Positions 9,595 through 18,479 of a stretch of DNA of 64,000 bases are shown one piece after another. The DNA comes from Qipengyuania citrea (GTDB taxonomy: Bacteria > Pseudomonadota > Alphaproteobacteria > Sphingomonadales > Sphingomonadaceae). Both the position numbers and the translations under genes were made by a program. Under the pieces are notes generated by a model, which was not told the origin of the DNA, did no database searches, and saw only the letters and a list, made by a program, of their open reading frames with translations. Where the stretch lies: assembly GCF_024171405.1 (NCBI RefSeq), contig NZ_JALJZT010000002.1, forward strand, positions 1,240,001 to 1,304,000, given 5' to 3'. Each line of letters starts with the position of its first letter. The stretch's first letter is position 1.

Positions 9595-10184
9595 GCCGCA
9601 GACTGAACCGTATTGCCGTCTATTGCGGCTCCGCCTCGCCCGACGACCCGCGCTATATCCAGCTGGCCTACGACGTGGGCCGCGGACTGGCCGAACGCGG
9701 CATCGGTGTGGTCTATGGCGGCGGACGCCTCGGCCTGATGGGCGCGACCGCGCGCGGCGCGCTGGAAGCCGGCGGCGAAGTGATCGGCGTAATCCCCGAT
9801 GCGCTGGCCAATAGCGAAGTCGCCAATCACGATTGCACCGAGCTCTACACCGTTGGCGGCATGCACGAGCGCAAGCAGCGGTTCACCGACCTCAGCGACG
9901 GCTTCGTCACCATCCCCGGCGGGGTCGGCACGATGGACGAATTATGGGAGGCGATGAGCTGGGCGCAATTGGGCTATCACGACAATCCGGTCGGCCTGCT
10001 CAACGCCTTCGGCTTTTACGACGAACTGATCGCCTTCAACAGCAAGATGGCGCAGGTCGGTTTCGTGCGGCCGGTGCATCAGAATATCCTGGTGCACGAT
10101 ACCGCGCTGGCGGGGCTGATCGACAAGATGGCGTCATACGAACCGCATACACCGATCTTCCAGATGAAGGCCGACGACCTCTGA
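9591..10184 (+). CDS. LOG/TIGR00730 family Rossmann-fold protein (nucleotide 5'-monophosphate phosphoribohydrolase)
   Basis: The protein has 197 residues. It shows YCGSASPDDPRY at the start, GVVYGGGRLGLMG (nucleotide-binding loop), and the catalytic PGGVGTMDELWE motif that defines LOG and the former lysine-decarboxylase-like family. Characterised members release the base from cytokinin riboside monophosphates or AMP. The gene sits between crtI and crtB and overlaps crtI by ATGA, so it is expressed with the carotenoid genes. Its role in that pathway is unknown. It may be a hitchhiker, or may balance nucleotide pools under light or oxidative stress. Confidence 0.92.
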   Translation: MSRRLNRIAVYCGSASPDDPRYIQLAYDVGRGLAERGIGVVYGGGRLGLMGATARGALEAGGEVIGVIPDALANSEVANHDCTELYTVGGMHERKQRFTDLSDGFVTIPGGVGTMDELWEAMSWAQLGYHDNPVGLLNAFGFYDELIAFNSKMAQVGFVRPVHQNILVHDTALAGLIDKMASYEPHTPIFQMKADDL

Positions 10185-11203
10185 GCAAGCCGCGCACCCT
10201 CGTCCAGTCGCGCTATCTGCGTGCCACCCCGGCCCGCGCCGGGGGTGGCCGCGACCGCGCGGTGCTGGTCGACAAATCGCTCGAGTCGATCGAGCAGGGC
10301 TCGCACAGCTTCGCCGCAGCCTCGAAGCTGTTCGACCGGGCCACGCGCGAGCGCAGCTGGCTGCTCTATGCCTGGTGCCGCCGCTGCGACGATATTGCCG
10401 ACAATCAGGACAAGGGCGGCCCACTGGGCGACCAGGGCAATCTGAAAGACGCCGAGGACCGGGTGCAGGCGCTGCGCATCCTCACCAAGCGCGCCTTCGA
10501 GGAACAGCCGACCGCCGATGCCGCTTTCGACGCCTTCGGCCTCGTCGCCGACGAATGCGGGCTGACGCTGGCCGAGGCGAACGACGTGATCGCCGGTTTT
10601 GCGCTCGACGCCGCGCGTTGGAGCCCGACGACCGAAGCCGACATGCTGCGCTATTGCTATCACGTCGCGGGCGCGGTGGGGATCATGATGGCCCGGATCA
10701 TGGGTGTGCACCCGGACGATGGCGAAACGCTCGACCGCGCCTGCGACCTCGGCCTCGCTTTCCAGATGGCCAATATCGCGCGCGATATCGTCGAGGATGC
10801 CGAAGCCGGTCGCTGTTACCTGCCGCGCACCTGGCTCGATACGATGGGATGGCAGGCGGGCGAACACGCGCTGCCTGAAAACCGTTTCAAGCTCGCCAGC
10901 CTGATGCCGCGCCTGATCGCGCTGATGGAAAAGCACGAGGCGGCGGCCAAGCTGGGTGCGAAGCGCCTGCGCTTCCGCCAGCGCTGGGCGGTGCTGGCCG
11001 CGGCACGGATCTATGGCTCGATCGGGCGCAAGGTCCTCGATCGCGGGCAGCTGGCCTGGGACACGCGAACCCGGGTGAACGGGCTGGAGAAGGTGTGGCA
11101 TATGTTCGCCGCCTTCTTCGAGGCGATCTGGAACCGTCCGGCCCAGCCGCAAGAGCCGATCATCTGGTCGCGCCACGATTTCAAGCCGGTGGCCGGCTGG
11201 TAG
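10181..11203 (+). CDS. crtB: Phytoene synthase CrtB
   Basis: The enzyme condenses two geranylgeranyl diphosphates to phytoene. Both Asp-rich diphosphate-binding motifs are present: CRRCDDIAD and ARDIVEDAEAGRCYLP. A LLYAWCR segment precedes the first. No ATG lies upstream of the conserved region. I chose CTG at 10181, which overlaps the LOG stop as CTGA and has GAAGG 10 bases before it, because codons from 10184 to 10262 already show strong GC3 bias. The next candidate, GTG at 10262 (VLVDKSLESIEQ), would remove 27 residues and still leave a full enzyme. The product is 340 or 313 residues. It is the last gene of the carotenoid operon. Confidence 0.92.
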   Translation: MSKPRTLVQSRYLRATPARAGGGRDRAVLVDKSLESIEQGSHSFAAASKLFDRATRERSWLLYAWCRRCDDIADNQDKGGPLGDQGNLKDAEDRVQALRILTKRAFEEQPTADAAFDAFGLVADECGLTLAEANDVIAGFALDAARWSPTTEADMLRYCYHVAGAVGIMMARIMGVHPDDGETLDRACDLGLAFQMANIARDIVEDAEAGRCYLPRTWLDTMGWQAGEHALPENRFKLASLMPRLIALMEKHEAAAKLGAKRLRFRQRWAVLAAARIYGSIGRKVLDRGQLAWDTRTRVNGLEKVWHMFAAFFEAIWNRPAQPQEPIIWSRHDFKPVAGW

Positions 11204-11326
11204 GCGCCCGCGGTTTGAATTCGGTGCAGCCCGCGATGGCTCCGTGAATTCAGCCGACACTCGGGGACGGCAGATCGCTGCGCCAAGCCCTCGCAATGAC
11301 CCCGGAAATGGGTTAGCGGCAGCGCC
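11204..11326. other. Intergenic stretch with repeat-like sequence, no gene
   Basis: These 123 bases between crtB and the carboxylase hold two GAATTC-containing segments in roughly inverted arrangement (about 11217 and 11246) and the phrase CTCGCAATGAC near 11290, which resembles dispersed intergenic repeats of sphingomonads. No coding signal was seen. The promoter for the carboxylase genes is probably here. Confidence 0.3.
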
Positions 11327-13198
11327 ATGATCCAAAAGCTCCTTATCGCCAATCGCGGCGAGATTGCCTGCCGCATCATCCGCACCGCGCGCGCCATGGG
11401 CGTGGCCACGGTCGCGGTCTATTCGGACGCCGACGCCAGGGCGCTGCATGTGCGGCAAGCCGACGAGGCGGTGCATATCGGTCCCTCGCCTGCGGCCGAA
11501 AGCTATCTCGTCGGCGACAAGATCATCGCTGCGGCGAAGCAGACCGGCGCGGACGCGATCCACCCGGGTTACGGCTTCCTGTCCGAAAACGCCGGTTTTG
11601 CGCAGGCCGTGATCGACGCGGGGCTGATCTGGGTCGGCCCCAAGCCGTCGAGCATCGAGGCGATGGGGCTCAAGGATGCCGCCAAGACGCTGATGATGGA
11701 AGCCGGCGTGCCGGTAACGCCCGGCTATCTCGGCACCGACCAGTCGGCCGAACGGCTGAAGAAGGAAGCCGACGCCATCGGCTATCCCGTGCTAATCAAG
11801 GCGGTCGCGGGCGGCGGCGGCAAGGGTATGCGCAAGGTCGACAAGGCCGAAGACTTCGAAGCGGACCTGCAAAGTTGCCGCCGCGAGGCGAAGGCCAGCT
11901 TTTCCAACGATGAAGTGCTGCTGGAAAAGTGGATCACCTCCCCGCGCCATATCGAGGTGCAGGTGTTCGGCGACAGCCACGGCAATGTCGTCCACCTGTT
12001 CGAACGCGACTGCAGCCTCCAGCGCCGCCACCAGAAGGTGATCGAGGAAGCCCCCGCCCCCGGCATGGACGAGGCGACGCGCCAAGAAATCTGCGCCGCC
12101 GCCGTGCGCGCCGCCAAGGCAGTTGATTACGAGGGCGCGGGCACGATCGAATTCATCGCGGATGCAAGCGAAGGCCTGCGCGCCGACCGCATCTTCTTCA
12201 TGGAGATGAACACCCGCCTGCAGGTCGAACATCCGGTGACCGAGGAAATCACCGGGGTCGATCTGGTCGAGTGGCAGCTGCGCGTCGCGAGCGGCGAGCC
12301 GATCCCGCTCAAGCAGGAAGAGCTGCGCATCGACGGCCACGCCATCGAAGCGCGGCTCTATGCCGAGGACCCGGCCAGCGGCTTTCTCCCCTCGACCGGC
12401 CCGCTCGACCATTTCGACCTCGGCAGCGCGGGACGGATCGAAACGGGTGTCGCCGAGGGCGATATGATTTCCCCGCATTACGATCCGATGGTGGCCAAGC
12501 TGGTGGTGTGGGAAGAGACGCGCGACAGGGCGATCGAGACTCTGGCCGACATTGCCGAGAGCGTCGAAGTGTGGCCGGTCAAGACCAACGCCGCCTTCCT
12601 TGCCAACGCCCTGCTCGAGGACGATTTCGGCGAGGCAGAACTCGACACCGGCTTTATCGAACGCAAGCTCGACCGGCTGGTCGGCGACGACGCACCCGAT
12701 GATGCGATCTGGCAGGCCGCAGCCGACTTCACCCTGCTCGATGCGCTGGAAGAAACCGCTCCGGCAGCGATCGGCTTTCGCCTCAATGCCGCGCCCCGCG
12801 TTGCCACCACGCTGTGCTACAAGGGCGAGAGCCGGACGATTGCAGTGACCGGCGAGCGCGATGCCGCGCATGCGACCGGCTTCGTCGAAGACGCGCGCAC
12901 CGTGGTCTTTGCGGACGGCCAGAGTTTCGAATTCGCGCTCGAAAGCCGCGGCAGCGGGGCCGCTGCAGCTGGCGACGGGGCGATCCTCGCACCCATGCCG
13001 GGCAAGGTCATCGCGGTCGATGTGGCCGCGGGCGACACAGTCACCGCTGGCCAGCGCCTGATGGTGCTCGAAGCGATGAAGATGGAACACGCGCTCACCG
13101 CGCCGTTCGACGGGACCGTGACCGAACTCGCCGCCACCGAAGGCGGGCAGGTGCAGGTCGAGGCCGTGCTGTGCGTGGTCGAGCCTGCAGAGGAATAG
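11327..13198 (+). CDS. Acyl-CoA carboxylase alpha subunit (biotin carboxylase + biotin carrier)
   Basis: The protein has 623 residues. Order: biotin carboxylase N-terminal domain (LIANRGEIACRIIRTA), ATP-grasp domain with KAVAGGGGKGMRKV near residue 160 and the FMEMNTRLQVEHPVTE signature near 290, then a C-terminal biotin-carrier domain with EAMKMEH, the biotinylated Lys being about residue 585. It carboxylates biotin with ATP and bicarbonate. The partner carboxyltransferase lies 98 bases downstream. Members act on acetyl-, propionyl-, methylcrotonyl- or geranyl-CoA; the substrate is set by the beta subunit and cannot be fixed here. It is shorter than typical propionyl-CoA carboxylase alpha (about 660). 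Confidence 0.94.
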   Translation: MIQKLLIANRGEIACRIIRTARAMGVATVAVYSDADARALHVRQADEAVHIGPSPAAESYLVGDKIIAAAKQTGADAIHPGYGFLSENAGFAQAVIDAGLIWVGPKPSSIEAMGLKDAAKTLMMEAGVPVTPGYLGTDQSAERLKKEADAIGYPVLIKAVAGGGGKGMRKVDKAEDFEADLQSCRREAKASFSNDEVLLEKWITSPRHIEVQVFGDSHGNVVHLFERDCSLQRRHQKVIEEAPAPGMDEATRQEICAAAVRAAKAVDYEGAGTIEFIADASEGLRADRIFFMEMNTRLQVEHPVTEEITGVDLVEWQLRVASGEPIPLKQEELRIDGHAIEARLYAEDPASGFLPSTGPLDHFDLGSAGRIETGVAEGDMISPHYDPMVAKLVVWEETRDRAIETLADIAESVEVWPVKTNAAFLANALLEDDFGEAELDTGFIERKLDRLVGDDAPDDAIWQAAADFTLLDALEETAPAAIGFRLNAAPRVATTLCYKGESRTIAVTGERDAAHATGFVEDARTVVFADGQSFEFALESRGSGAAAAGDGAILAPMPGKVIAVDVAAGDTVTAGQRLMVLEAMKMEHALTAPFDGTVTELAATEGGQVQVEAVLCVVEPAEE

Positions 13199-13278
13199 CC
13201 GTCATCCCAGCGAAAGCTGGGATCGCTATCGAAGTCGTGCCCGGTGGAAAGCGATCCCAGCTTTCGCTGGGATGACGG
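13199..13278. repeat. Palindromic intergenic repeat (two 29-bp arms)
   Basis: The arm at 13199-13227 is the exact reverse complement of the arm at 13250-13278, with a 22-base spacer. Each arm also folds on itself as CCCAGC-GAAA-GCTGGG. Read as protein this family gives the tell-tale VIPAKAGI string. It resembles the dispersed REP/BIME-like elements of Sphingomonadales. It lies between the two carboxylase subunits, right after the alpha stop, so it may act as a transcript-stabilising or attenuating hairpin. Confidence 0.85.
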
Positions 13279-13296
13279 TTTGCTTATGGGGTGGGG

Positions 13297-14847
13297 ATGA
13301 CCTGGGAAGCTGAACTCGAAGAACTGCGCCGGCGCGAAGCGCTGGCCGAGCAGATGGGCGGACCCGACAAGGTCGCCCGCCAGCATGGCCGGGGCAAGAT
13401 GGATGCCCGCGCACGGCTCGCCGCGCTCTGCGACGACGGAACCTTCCGCGAAATCGGCAAGATCGCGGGCAAGGCCAGCTACGACGAAGGCGGCAATCTC
13501 CAATCCGTCCTTCCAGCCCCCTTCTTGTTCGGCAAAGCCCGGATCAACGGCCGCCCGGTGGTTGCCACCGCCGACGATTTCACCATTCGCGGCGGCGCGG
13601 CGGATGCGGGGATCAGCCGCAAGATGGTGCAGGCCGAAAAGATGGCGCACGAGCTCAAGCTGCCGATCATCCGCATGATCGACGGCACCGGCGGAGGCGG
13701 CAGCGTGAAGACGCTCGAACAGATCGGCGCGACCTATATCCCCGCGGTTCCCGGCTGGGGCGACGTGGTGACCAATCTCGACACGGTGCCGGTGGTCGCG
13801 CTTGCTCTCGGACCCACCGCGGGCCTTGGTGCGGCGCGTGTGGTCGCCAGCCATTATTCGGTCATGGTCAAGGGCCTGAGCCAGATCTTTGCCGCGGGCC
13901 CCGCGGTGGTTGACGGGCTTGGTGATAGTTACAAGGGTTCGACTGACCACCAGCAGGCCAAGGAAGACCTCGGCGGCAGCGGCATCCATACGCGCAACGG
14001 CGTGGTCGACGACGAGGTTGCCAGCGAGGCGGAGGCTTTCGCGCGCGCACGGCATTTCCTGGCGTTCATGCCCGAACATGTCGGCCAGCTTGCCCGCCGG
14101 TCCAATTGCACCGATCCGGTCCACCGGCGCGAGGAGGCGCTGCTGGACCTCGTCCCGCGCGATCCCAAGGCGGTCTATTCGATGCGCCGCTGCATGGAGA
14201 TGGTGTTCGACCAGGGCACCGTGTTCGAAATCGGCCGCATGTGGGGCCGCGCCTGCATCACCGCGCTCGCCCGGCTCGACGGCTGGCCGGTGGCAGTGCT
14301 CTCCAGCGACCCGTCCTATCTCGGCGGTTCATGGGATGCGAAATCGAGCGAGAAGGTCGAGCGCTTCGTCAAGCTGGCGGACCAGTTCCGCCTGCCGATC
14401 GTCCATCTGGTCGACAATCCCGGTTTCATGATCGGGCGCGAAGCGGAAATGGCAGGTACGATCCGCTACGGGGTGCAGGCGATGAACGCTGTCTACAAGG
14501 CCAGCGTCCCGCTCGCCTCGGTCGTCCTACGCCGCGCCTACGGGATTGCGGGCAGCGCCATGTCGAATGCCGAAACCTATCAGTACCGGTTCTGTTGGCC
14601 GTCGGGTGACTGGGGCAGCCTGCCGATCGCGGGCGGTCTGGAAGTGGCCTATAAATCCGAGCTCGAAGCCGCCGCCGACCCGGAAGCCGAACTCGCTGCA
14701 ATTCGGGCGCGGCTCGACCAGGTAACCTCGCCCTTCCGCAGCGCCGAACGCTTCAATGTCGAGGACATCATCGACCCGCGCGACACTCGTCCCTTGCTGT
14801 GTGAATATGCCGAGCTTGCGTGGCGCAGGCTGGCCAGCGAAGCCTAG
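13297..14847 (+). CDS. Acyl-CoA carboxylase beta subunit (carboxyltransferase)
   Basis: This 516-residue protein has the two crotonase-like halves of a biotin-dependent carboxyltransferase: an N-terminal half with RLAALCDDGTFREIG and GTGGGGSVKTL, and a C-terminal half with DNPGFMIGREAE (oxyanion region) and RAYGIAGSAMSN. It transfers carboxylate from biotin to an acyl-CoA. ATG at 13297 follows a GGGGTGGGG site; an in-frame GTG at 13291 would add two residues. It pairs with the alpha subunit across the repeat. It is close to, but not clearly, propionyl- or methylcrotonyl-CoA carboxylase beta. Its stop shares CTAG with the convergent efflux gene. Confidence 0.92.
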   Translation: MTWEAELEELRRREALAEQMGGPDKVARQHGRGKMDARARLAALCDDGTFREIGKIAGKASYDEGGNLQSVLPAPFLFGKARINGRPVVATADDFTIRGGAADAGISRKMVQAEKMAHELKLPIIRMIDGTGGGGSVKTLEQIGATYIPAVPGWGDVVTNLDTVPVVALALGPTAGLGAARVVASHYSVMVKGLSQIFAAGPAVVDGLGDSYKGSTDHQQAKEDLGGSGIHTRNGVVDDEVASEAEAFARARHFLAFMPEHVGQLARRSNCTDPVHRREEALLDLVPRDPKAVYSMRRCMEMVFDQGTVFEIGRMWGRACITALARLDGWPVAVLSSDPSYLGGSWDAKSSEKVERFVKLADQFRLPIVHLVDNPGFMIGREAEMAGTIRYGVQAMNAVYKASVPLASVVLRRAYGIAGSAMSNAETYQYRFCWPSGDWGSLPIAGGLEVAYKSELEAAADPEAELAAIRARLDQVTSPFRSAERFNVEDIIDPRDTRPLLCEYAELAWRRLASEA

Positions 14848-16121
14848 GTTTCCTCGACATCCGGATCGGGCGGCCCGAACAGCGCACCGCGTTCTGAAAA
14901 GAGCACCAGCAGCAGGCTGACGGTGGCCGTTACCAGCAGCGCCAACGCCAGCGGACGCGCCGTGCCGTCATAGGCATAGCCGATACCCGCACCCAGCAAC
15001 GCCCCGGTGGTCATGCGCAGGAAGCTCTGCGCGCTGGAGGCCGCCCCCGCGATATGGGGAAACGGCTGCATCGCGATCGAGCCGAAATTGGCCCCGATAA
15101 AACCGAGCAGGCTCATGTTCGCCGCCATCAGCGGGATGAAGGTCCACAGGCTCTCGTTCGGCTGATAGGCGAACCACAATTGCAACCCGGCAACGATGAT
15201 GAACACGAATAGCGCGGTATGGCTGACGCGGCGTGCGCCAAGCCGTTCGACGATGCGGCTGTTCGACCAGTTCGCCAGCGCCATGCAGCCCGCACACAGC
15301 GCGAACAGCAGCGGGAACATGTCGCCCGCCCCGAAAGCCTCGCCGATCAACTGCTGCGAGGAATTGATGAAGCCGAACAACCCGCCGAACACCAGCGCGC
15401 TCGCCAGCGTATATCCAACCGTCGACCGCAGCGTGACCGCACTGCGCATGTTACGCGCGATGACGGCAAGATCGATGCGCTGCTTGTCGTCCTCGTGCAG
15501 CGTTTCGGGCAGGCGGACATAGACCCAGACGGACATCAGCGACCCGAAGACCGCCATCGTCACGAAGATCCAGCGCCAGTCGCCCAGCAGCAGGAGCACG
15601 CCCTGCCCGATGCTGGGCGCCACGGCGGGGACCAGCAGGAAGATGACGAAGATCAGGCTCATCATCCGCGCCATCTTGTCGCCGCCCACGCGGTCGCGGA
15701 TGATGGCCGGCGGCAGCGCGATGATGCCTGCTGCAAAGAAACCCTGCAGCGCACGCAGCACGATCATGGAGGTGAAATCGGTGACCAGCGCGCAGCCGAG
15801 CGACAGCACGATGTAGAAGCCCAGCGCGGTAAACAGCACCGGCCGGCGACCGAAGCGGTCGGCGAAGGCCCCCGGAATCAGCGTCCCGATCCCGGCAGCG
15901 AGCAAATAGACACCGACGATGAACTGTCGATCGTTGCCCGGCGCACCCAGCGACAGGGCGAGATCGTCCAATGCCGGGAGGATCGCATCGATGCCGAAGG
16001 CATTACATGCCATCAGCAGCGCCATCATCGTGATCAGCTCGCGCTCGCCAATGTGCTTGCCTTTGACAGCGTCGGCTATCGGACGTTCGCCGCCGGCAAG
16101 AGGTTCGCTTCGCATCTGCAC
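14844..16121 (-). CDS. Bcr/CflA-type multidrug MFS transporter
   Basis: This 425-residue protein has 12 hydrophobic segments. Motif A appears as GAFADRFGRRPVLFTA after helix 2, and the motif-C-like Gly/Pro-rich segment follows in helix 5. The early ACNAFGIDAILPALDDL stretch is typical of the Bcr/CflA drug:H+ antiporter branch. An N-terminal cytoplasmic stretch of about 28 residues precedes helix 1; an internal Met start at residue 3 is possible. It is predicted to export drugs or metabolites with proton antiport. The gene is convergent with the carboxylase beta gene and divergent from dinB. Confidence 0.88.
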   Translation of the reverse strand: MQMRSEPLAGGERPIADAVKGKHIGERELITMMALLMACNAFGIDAILPALDDLALSLGAPGNDRQFIVGVYLLAAGIGTLIPGAFADRFGRRPVLFTALGFYIVLSLGCALVTDFTSMIVLRALQGFFAAGIIALPPAIIRDRVGGDKMARMMSLIFVIFLLVPAVAPSIGQGVLLLLGDWRWIFVTMAVFGSLMSVWVYVRLPETLHEDDKQRIDLAVIARNMRSAVTLRSTVGYTLASALVFGGLFGFINSSQQLIGEAFGAGDMFPLLFALCAGCMALANWSNSRIVERLGARRVSHTALFVFIIVAGLQLWFAYQPNESLWTFIPLMAANMSLLGFIGANFGSIAMQPFPHIAGAASSAQSFLRMTTGALLGAGIGYAYDGTARPLALALLVTATVSLLLVLFSERGALFGPPDPDVEET

Positions 16122-16180
16122 AAAATGTCAGGTGGCGGACAAGGTTCCGCTTTGCAACCCGTAGGGCTATCTATTCGCGC

Positions 16181-17305
16181 ATGAGCGAAGGCCAGGGCAA
16201 TCCCGATGACACCGATGGCGAGGCCGACGGCCTTCGCAAGATCATCCATGTCGACATGGATGCCTTTTTCGCCAGCGTCGAGCAGCGCGACAATCCCGAG
16301 CTGCGCGGGAAACCCGTTGCCGTGGGGGGATCCAGCGGGCGCGGCGTGGTCGCTGCCGCCAGTTACGAAGCGCGCCGGTTCGGCGTGCGCAGCGCCATGC
16401 CCTCGGTCACCGCCAAGCGGCTGTGTCCCGACCTGATCTTCTGCAAGAGCCGCTTCGACGTCTATCGCGAGGTCAGCCAGCAGATCCGCGCGATCTTCCG
16501 CCACCATACCGACCTGGTCGAACCGCTCAGCCTCGACGAAGCCTATCTCGACGTCACCGAGGACAAGCTGGGCATCGGCAGCGCAACGCGCATCGCCGAG
16601 CTGATCCGCCAGGAAATCCGCGCCAAGACCCGGCTCACCGCAAGCGCTGGGGTGAGCTACAACAAATTCCTCGCCAAGATCGCCAGCGATCAGAACAAAC
16701 CCGACGGACTCTGCGTGATCCGGCCCGGACAAGGCGCGGCCTTCGTCGCCGAACTGCCGATCCGCCGGTTCCACGGCGTGGGCCCAAAGGGGGCGGAGAA
16801 AATGGCCCGGCTGGGGATCGAGACCGGCGGCGATATCGCGGCCAAGGAGATCGAGTGGCTGCGCGCGCATTTCGGGAGCTTTGCCGACTATCTCTATCGC
16901 GCCGCGCGCGGGATCGACCTGCGCCCGGTCCGCTCGAGCCGGATCCGCAAGTCGGTCGGCGGCGAGCGGACCTTCAGCCGCGACCTGTCCGCGGGCGCCG
17001 AACTGCGCGAGACGATGGAAGACATCATCGATATCGTGTGGGGCTATATCGAGCGTGCCGAGGCCCGCGGCCGTACCGTAACGCTCAAGATGAAATACAG
17101 CGATTTCCAGATTTTCAGCCGCGCGAAAACGCTCGACCGGCCGATCGCCAGCAAGGCCGAATTCGCTGCCGTCGGGCGCGCGCTGCTCGAAGAGGTGCTG
17201 CCACTGCCCATGCCGATCCGGCTGATGGGGCTGACGCTGTCGAAGCTCGAACGCGGCGGCAGCGACGAGGACAAGCGCCCCGACGCGCAGCTATCGCTGC
17301 TCTAG
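16181..17305 (+). CDS. dinB: DNA polymerase IV (Y family)
   Basis: This 374-residue translesion polymerase shows VDMDAFFASVEQRDNPEL (first catalytic Asp pair), SYEARRFGVRSAMPS, SLDEAYLDVTED (catalytic DE) and NKFLAKIASDQNKPDG. The little-finger region follows from about residue 240. It extends primers over damaged bases with low fidelity. The C-terminus is short, and no clear beta-clamp pentapeptide was identified beyond the terminal QLSLL, which matches a clamp-binding motif. No LexA-type box was recognised in the 59 bases upstream. Confidence 0.96.
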   Translation: MSEGQGNPDDTDGEADGLRKIIHVDMDAFFASVEQRDNPELRGKPVAVGGSSGRGVVAAASYEARRFGVRSAMPSVTAKRLCPDLIFCKSRFDVYREVSQQIRAIFRHHTDLVEPLSLDEAYLDVTEDKLGIGSATRIAELIRQEIRAKTRLTASAGVSYNKFLAKIASDQNKPDGLCVIRPGQGAAFVAELPIRRFHGVGPKGAEKMARLGIETGGDIAAKEIEWLRAHFGSFADYLYRAARGIDLRPVRSSRIRKSVGGERTFSRDLSAGAELRETMEDIIDIVWGYIERAEARGRTVTLKMKYSDFQIFSRAKTLDRPIASKAEFAAVGRALLEEVLPLPMPIRLMGLTLSKLERGGSDEDKRPDAQLSLL

Positions 17306-17327
17306 GTCCCGCGCCGACGCCCGCAGG

Positions 17328-17798
17328 TCAGTTCTTGCGGTTCTGCCACAGCGCGAGCCGCGCCGTGGTGCGCGCGCTGAGCGGTTCGGGCAGCGAATGG
17401 ATCGGGAAGAACCGCGCTTCCACCACTTCGCGCCCGTCCACCCGCGGCATCGCATCGACCACGCCGGCAAAGATATGCGCGCTGTGCGGGGCGCCCGAGA
17501 GTTCTTCCTCGATCACTCCCAGCGGTTTCAGCCCTTCGATGGTGCAGCTGATTTCCTCGCGAATTTCGCGGTGCGCGGCCTGTTCAGGAGTCTCGCGGCG
17601 CCCGATCCCGCCGCCGGGCAGGAACCAGCCCGCCGGACCGTAGCTGTGGCGGACGAGCAGGATCTGGCCGCCGAGGTCGTGCGCGATCACGCTCACCCCC
17701 GCGCCCGTCCTGCCACTGGCCTTGCGCCAGTGATGGCGTAGCCGGTGGGCCAGACGGAGCGCCAACCGGTGCAGCGGCTTGGGTATCAGGTGAAGCAT
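17328..17798 (-). CDS. NUDIX hydrolase
   Basis: This 156-residue protein has a complete Nudix box from GGIGRRETPEQAAHREIREE, the helix that binds the metal-diphosphate. The N-terminus (MLHLIPKPLHRLALRLAHR) is basic and amphipathic. It is predicted to cleave a nucleoside diphosphate linked to another group; the substrate is unknown. Its start overlaps the end of the 6-phosphogluconolactonase gene by 13 bases, so the two are probably co-transcribed. Confidence 0.9.
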   Translation of the reverse strand: MLHLIPKPLHRLALRLAHRLRHHWRKASGRTGAGVSVIAHDLGGQILLVRHSYGPAGWFLPGGGIGRRETPEQAAHREIREEISCTIEGLKPLGVIEEELSGAPHSAHIFAGVVDAMPRVDGREVVEARFFPIHSLPEPLSARTTARLALWQNRKN

Positions 17799-18406
17799 GT
17801 GACCGGCTGTTTAGCTGCGCCCAGCAGGCGCGCAACCGGGAAATCATGTTTGCCCACAAGGGCTTGTTCGAAAATGGCACGCTTCTCTTCGCCGCGGATA
17901 ACGAACAGCAATGCAGCGCTGGCGAGCAGCGCGGGCATGGTCAGGCTGATCCGGTCGAAGGGCGCCTCGGGCGGCAGCGGATCGGGGGTCAGGCGCACGA
18001 TGCGGCGCGGGTCGTCGACCCGGGGATCGGTATTGGGAAAGAGCGAGGCGATATGGCCATCGGTGCCCATGCCAAGCCAGGCGAGCGCGAAGGGAGGCAC
18101 CGCCTCCATTTCGGTCAGCGTGACCACTTCGGCCCCGGCAGGTTCGAACAGATCGCGCAACCGGCCCGTGTTGGACGCGGCATGGTCTTCGGGCACCACG
18201 CGGTCGTCGCCCGGCCAGACGACCAGCCGGGTCCAGTCGAGATCGTGCGCCAGCAGCGCTTCGATGATCGGGAACGGGGTCGAACCGCCGGGCACGGTGA
18301 TCGTCACCGGCCCCGCGCTTGCGCTCAGCGCTTCGCCCAGCCGCGCCGCCAGCCAGTCGGCGATGGCGGCATCATTGCAGTTCTCGACGATGGTCACATT
18401 ATCCAT
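17786..18406 (-). CDS. pgl: 6-phosphogluconolactonase
   Basis: The protein has 206 residues from the ATG at 18406. Conserved segments are TVPGGSTPFPIIEAL, VWPGDDRVVPEDHAASN and WLGMGTDGHIASLFPNTD, the last being the family signature with the catalytic His. It hydrolyses 6-phosphogluconolactone in the oxidative pentose phosphate pathway, or its Entner-Doudoroff variant. A longer in-frame reading from 18547 would run through the hairpin and into dps and is rejected. It overlaps the downstream NUDIX gene by 13 bases. Confidence 0.9.
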   Translation of the reverse strand: MDNVTIVENCNDAAIADWLAARLGEALSASAGPVTITVPGGSTPFPIIEALLAHDLDWTRLVVWPGDDRVVPEDHAASNTGRLRDLFEPAGAEVVTLTEMEAVPPFALAWLGMGTDGHIASLFPNTDPRVDDPRRIVRLTPDPLPPEAPFDRISLTMPALLASAALLFVIRGEEKRAIFEQALVGKHDFPVARLLGAAKQPVTCFT

Positions 18407-18424
18407 GCGCCCCTGATACACCAA

Positions 18425-18454
18425 GGCCGCCCTTCCCCAAGGGGAAAGGCGGCC
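18425..18454 (-). terminator. GC-rich hairpin between dps and pgl
   Basis: GGCCGCC...TTCCCC pairs with GGGGAA...GGCGGCC around a two-base loop, with one C/A mismatch. It lies 26 bases past the dps stop and ahead of pgl, so it probably ends or attenuates the dps transcript. There is no U-run after it on the minus strand, so it may instead be an RNA-stabilising hairpin. Confidence 0.5.
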
Positions 18455-18479
18455 GGTGTGCCTGTATGAGGCGGATCGC

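Noticed and set aside
9833..10180. Extension of crtB upstream through the LOG gene
   Set aside because: This stretch is the LOG gene in another frame; it has no start with a ribosome site and its translation is compositionally unlike protein.
11217..11300. GAATTC-containing intergenic stretch as a defined repeat
   Set aside because: The arms match only loosely and no second copy was found in the window, so only a repeat-like comment is kept.
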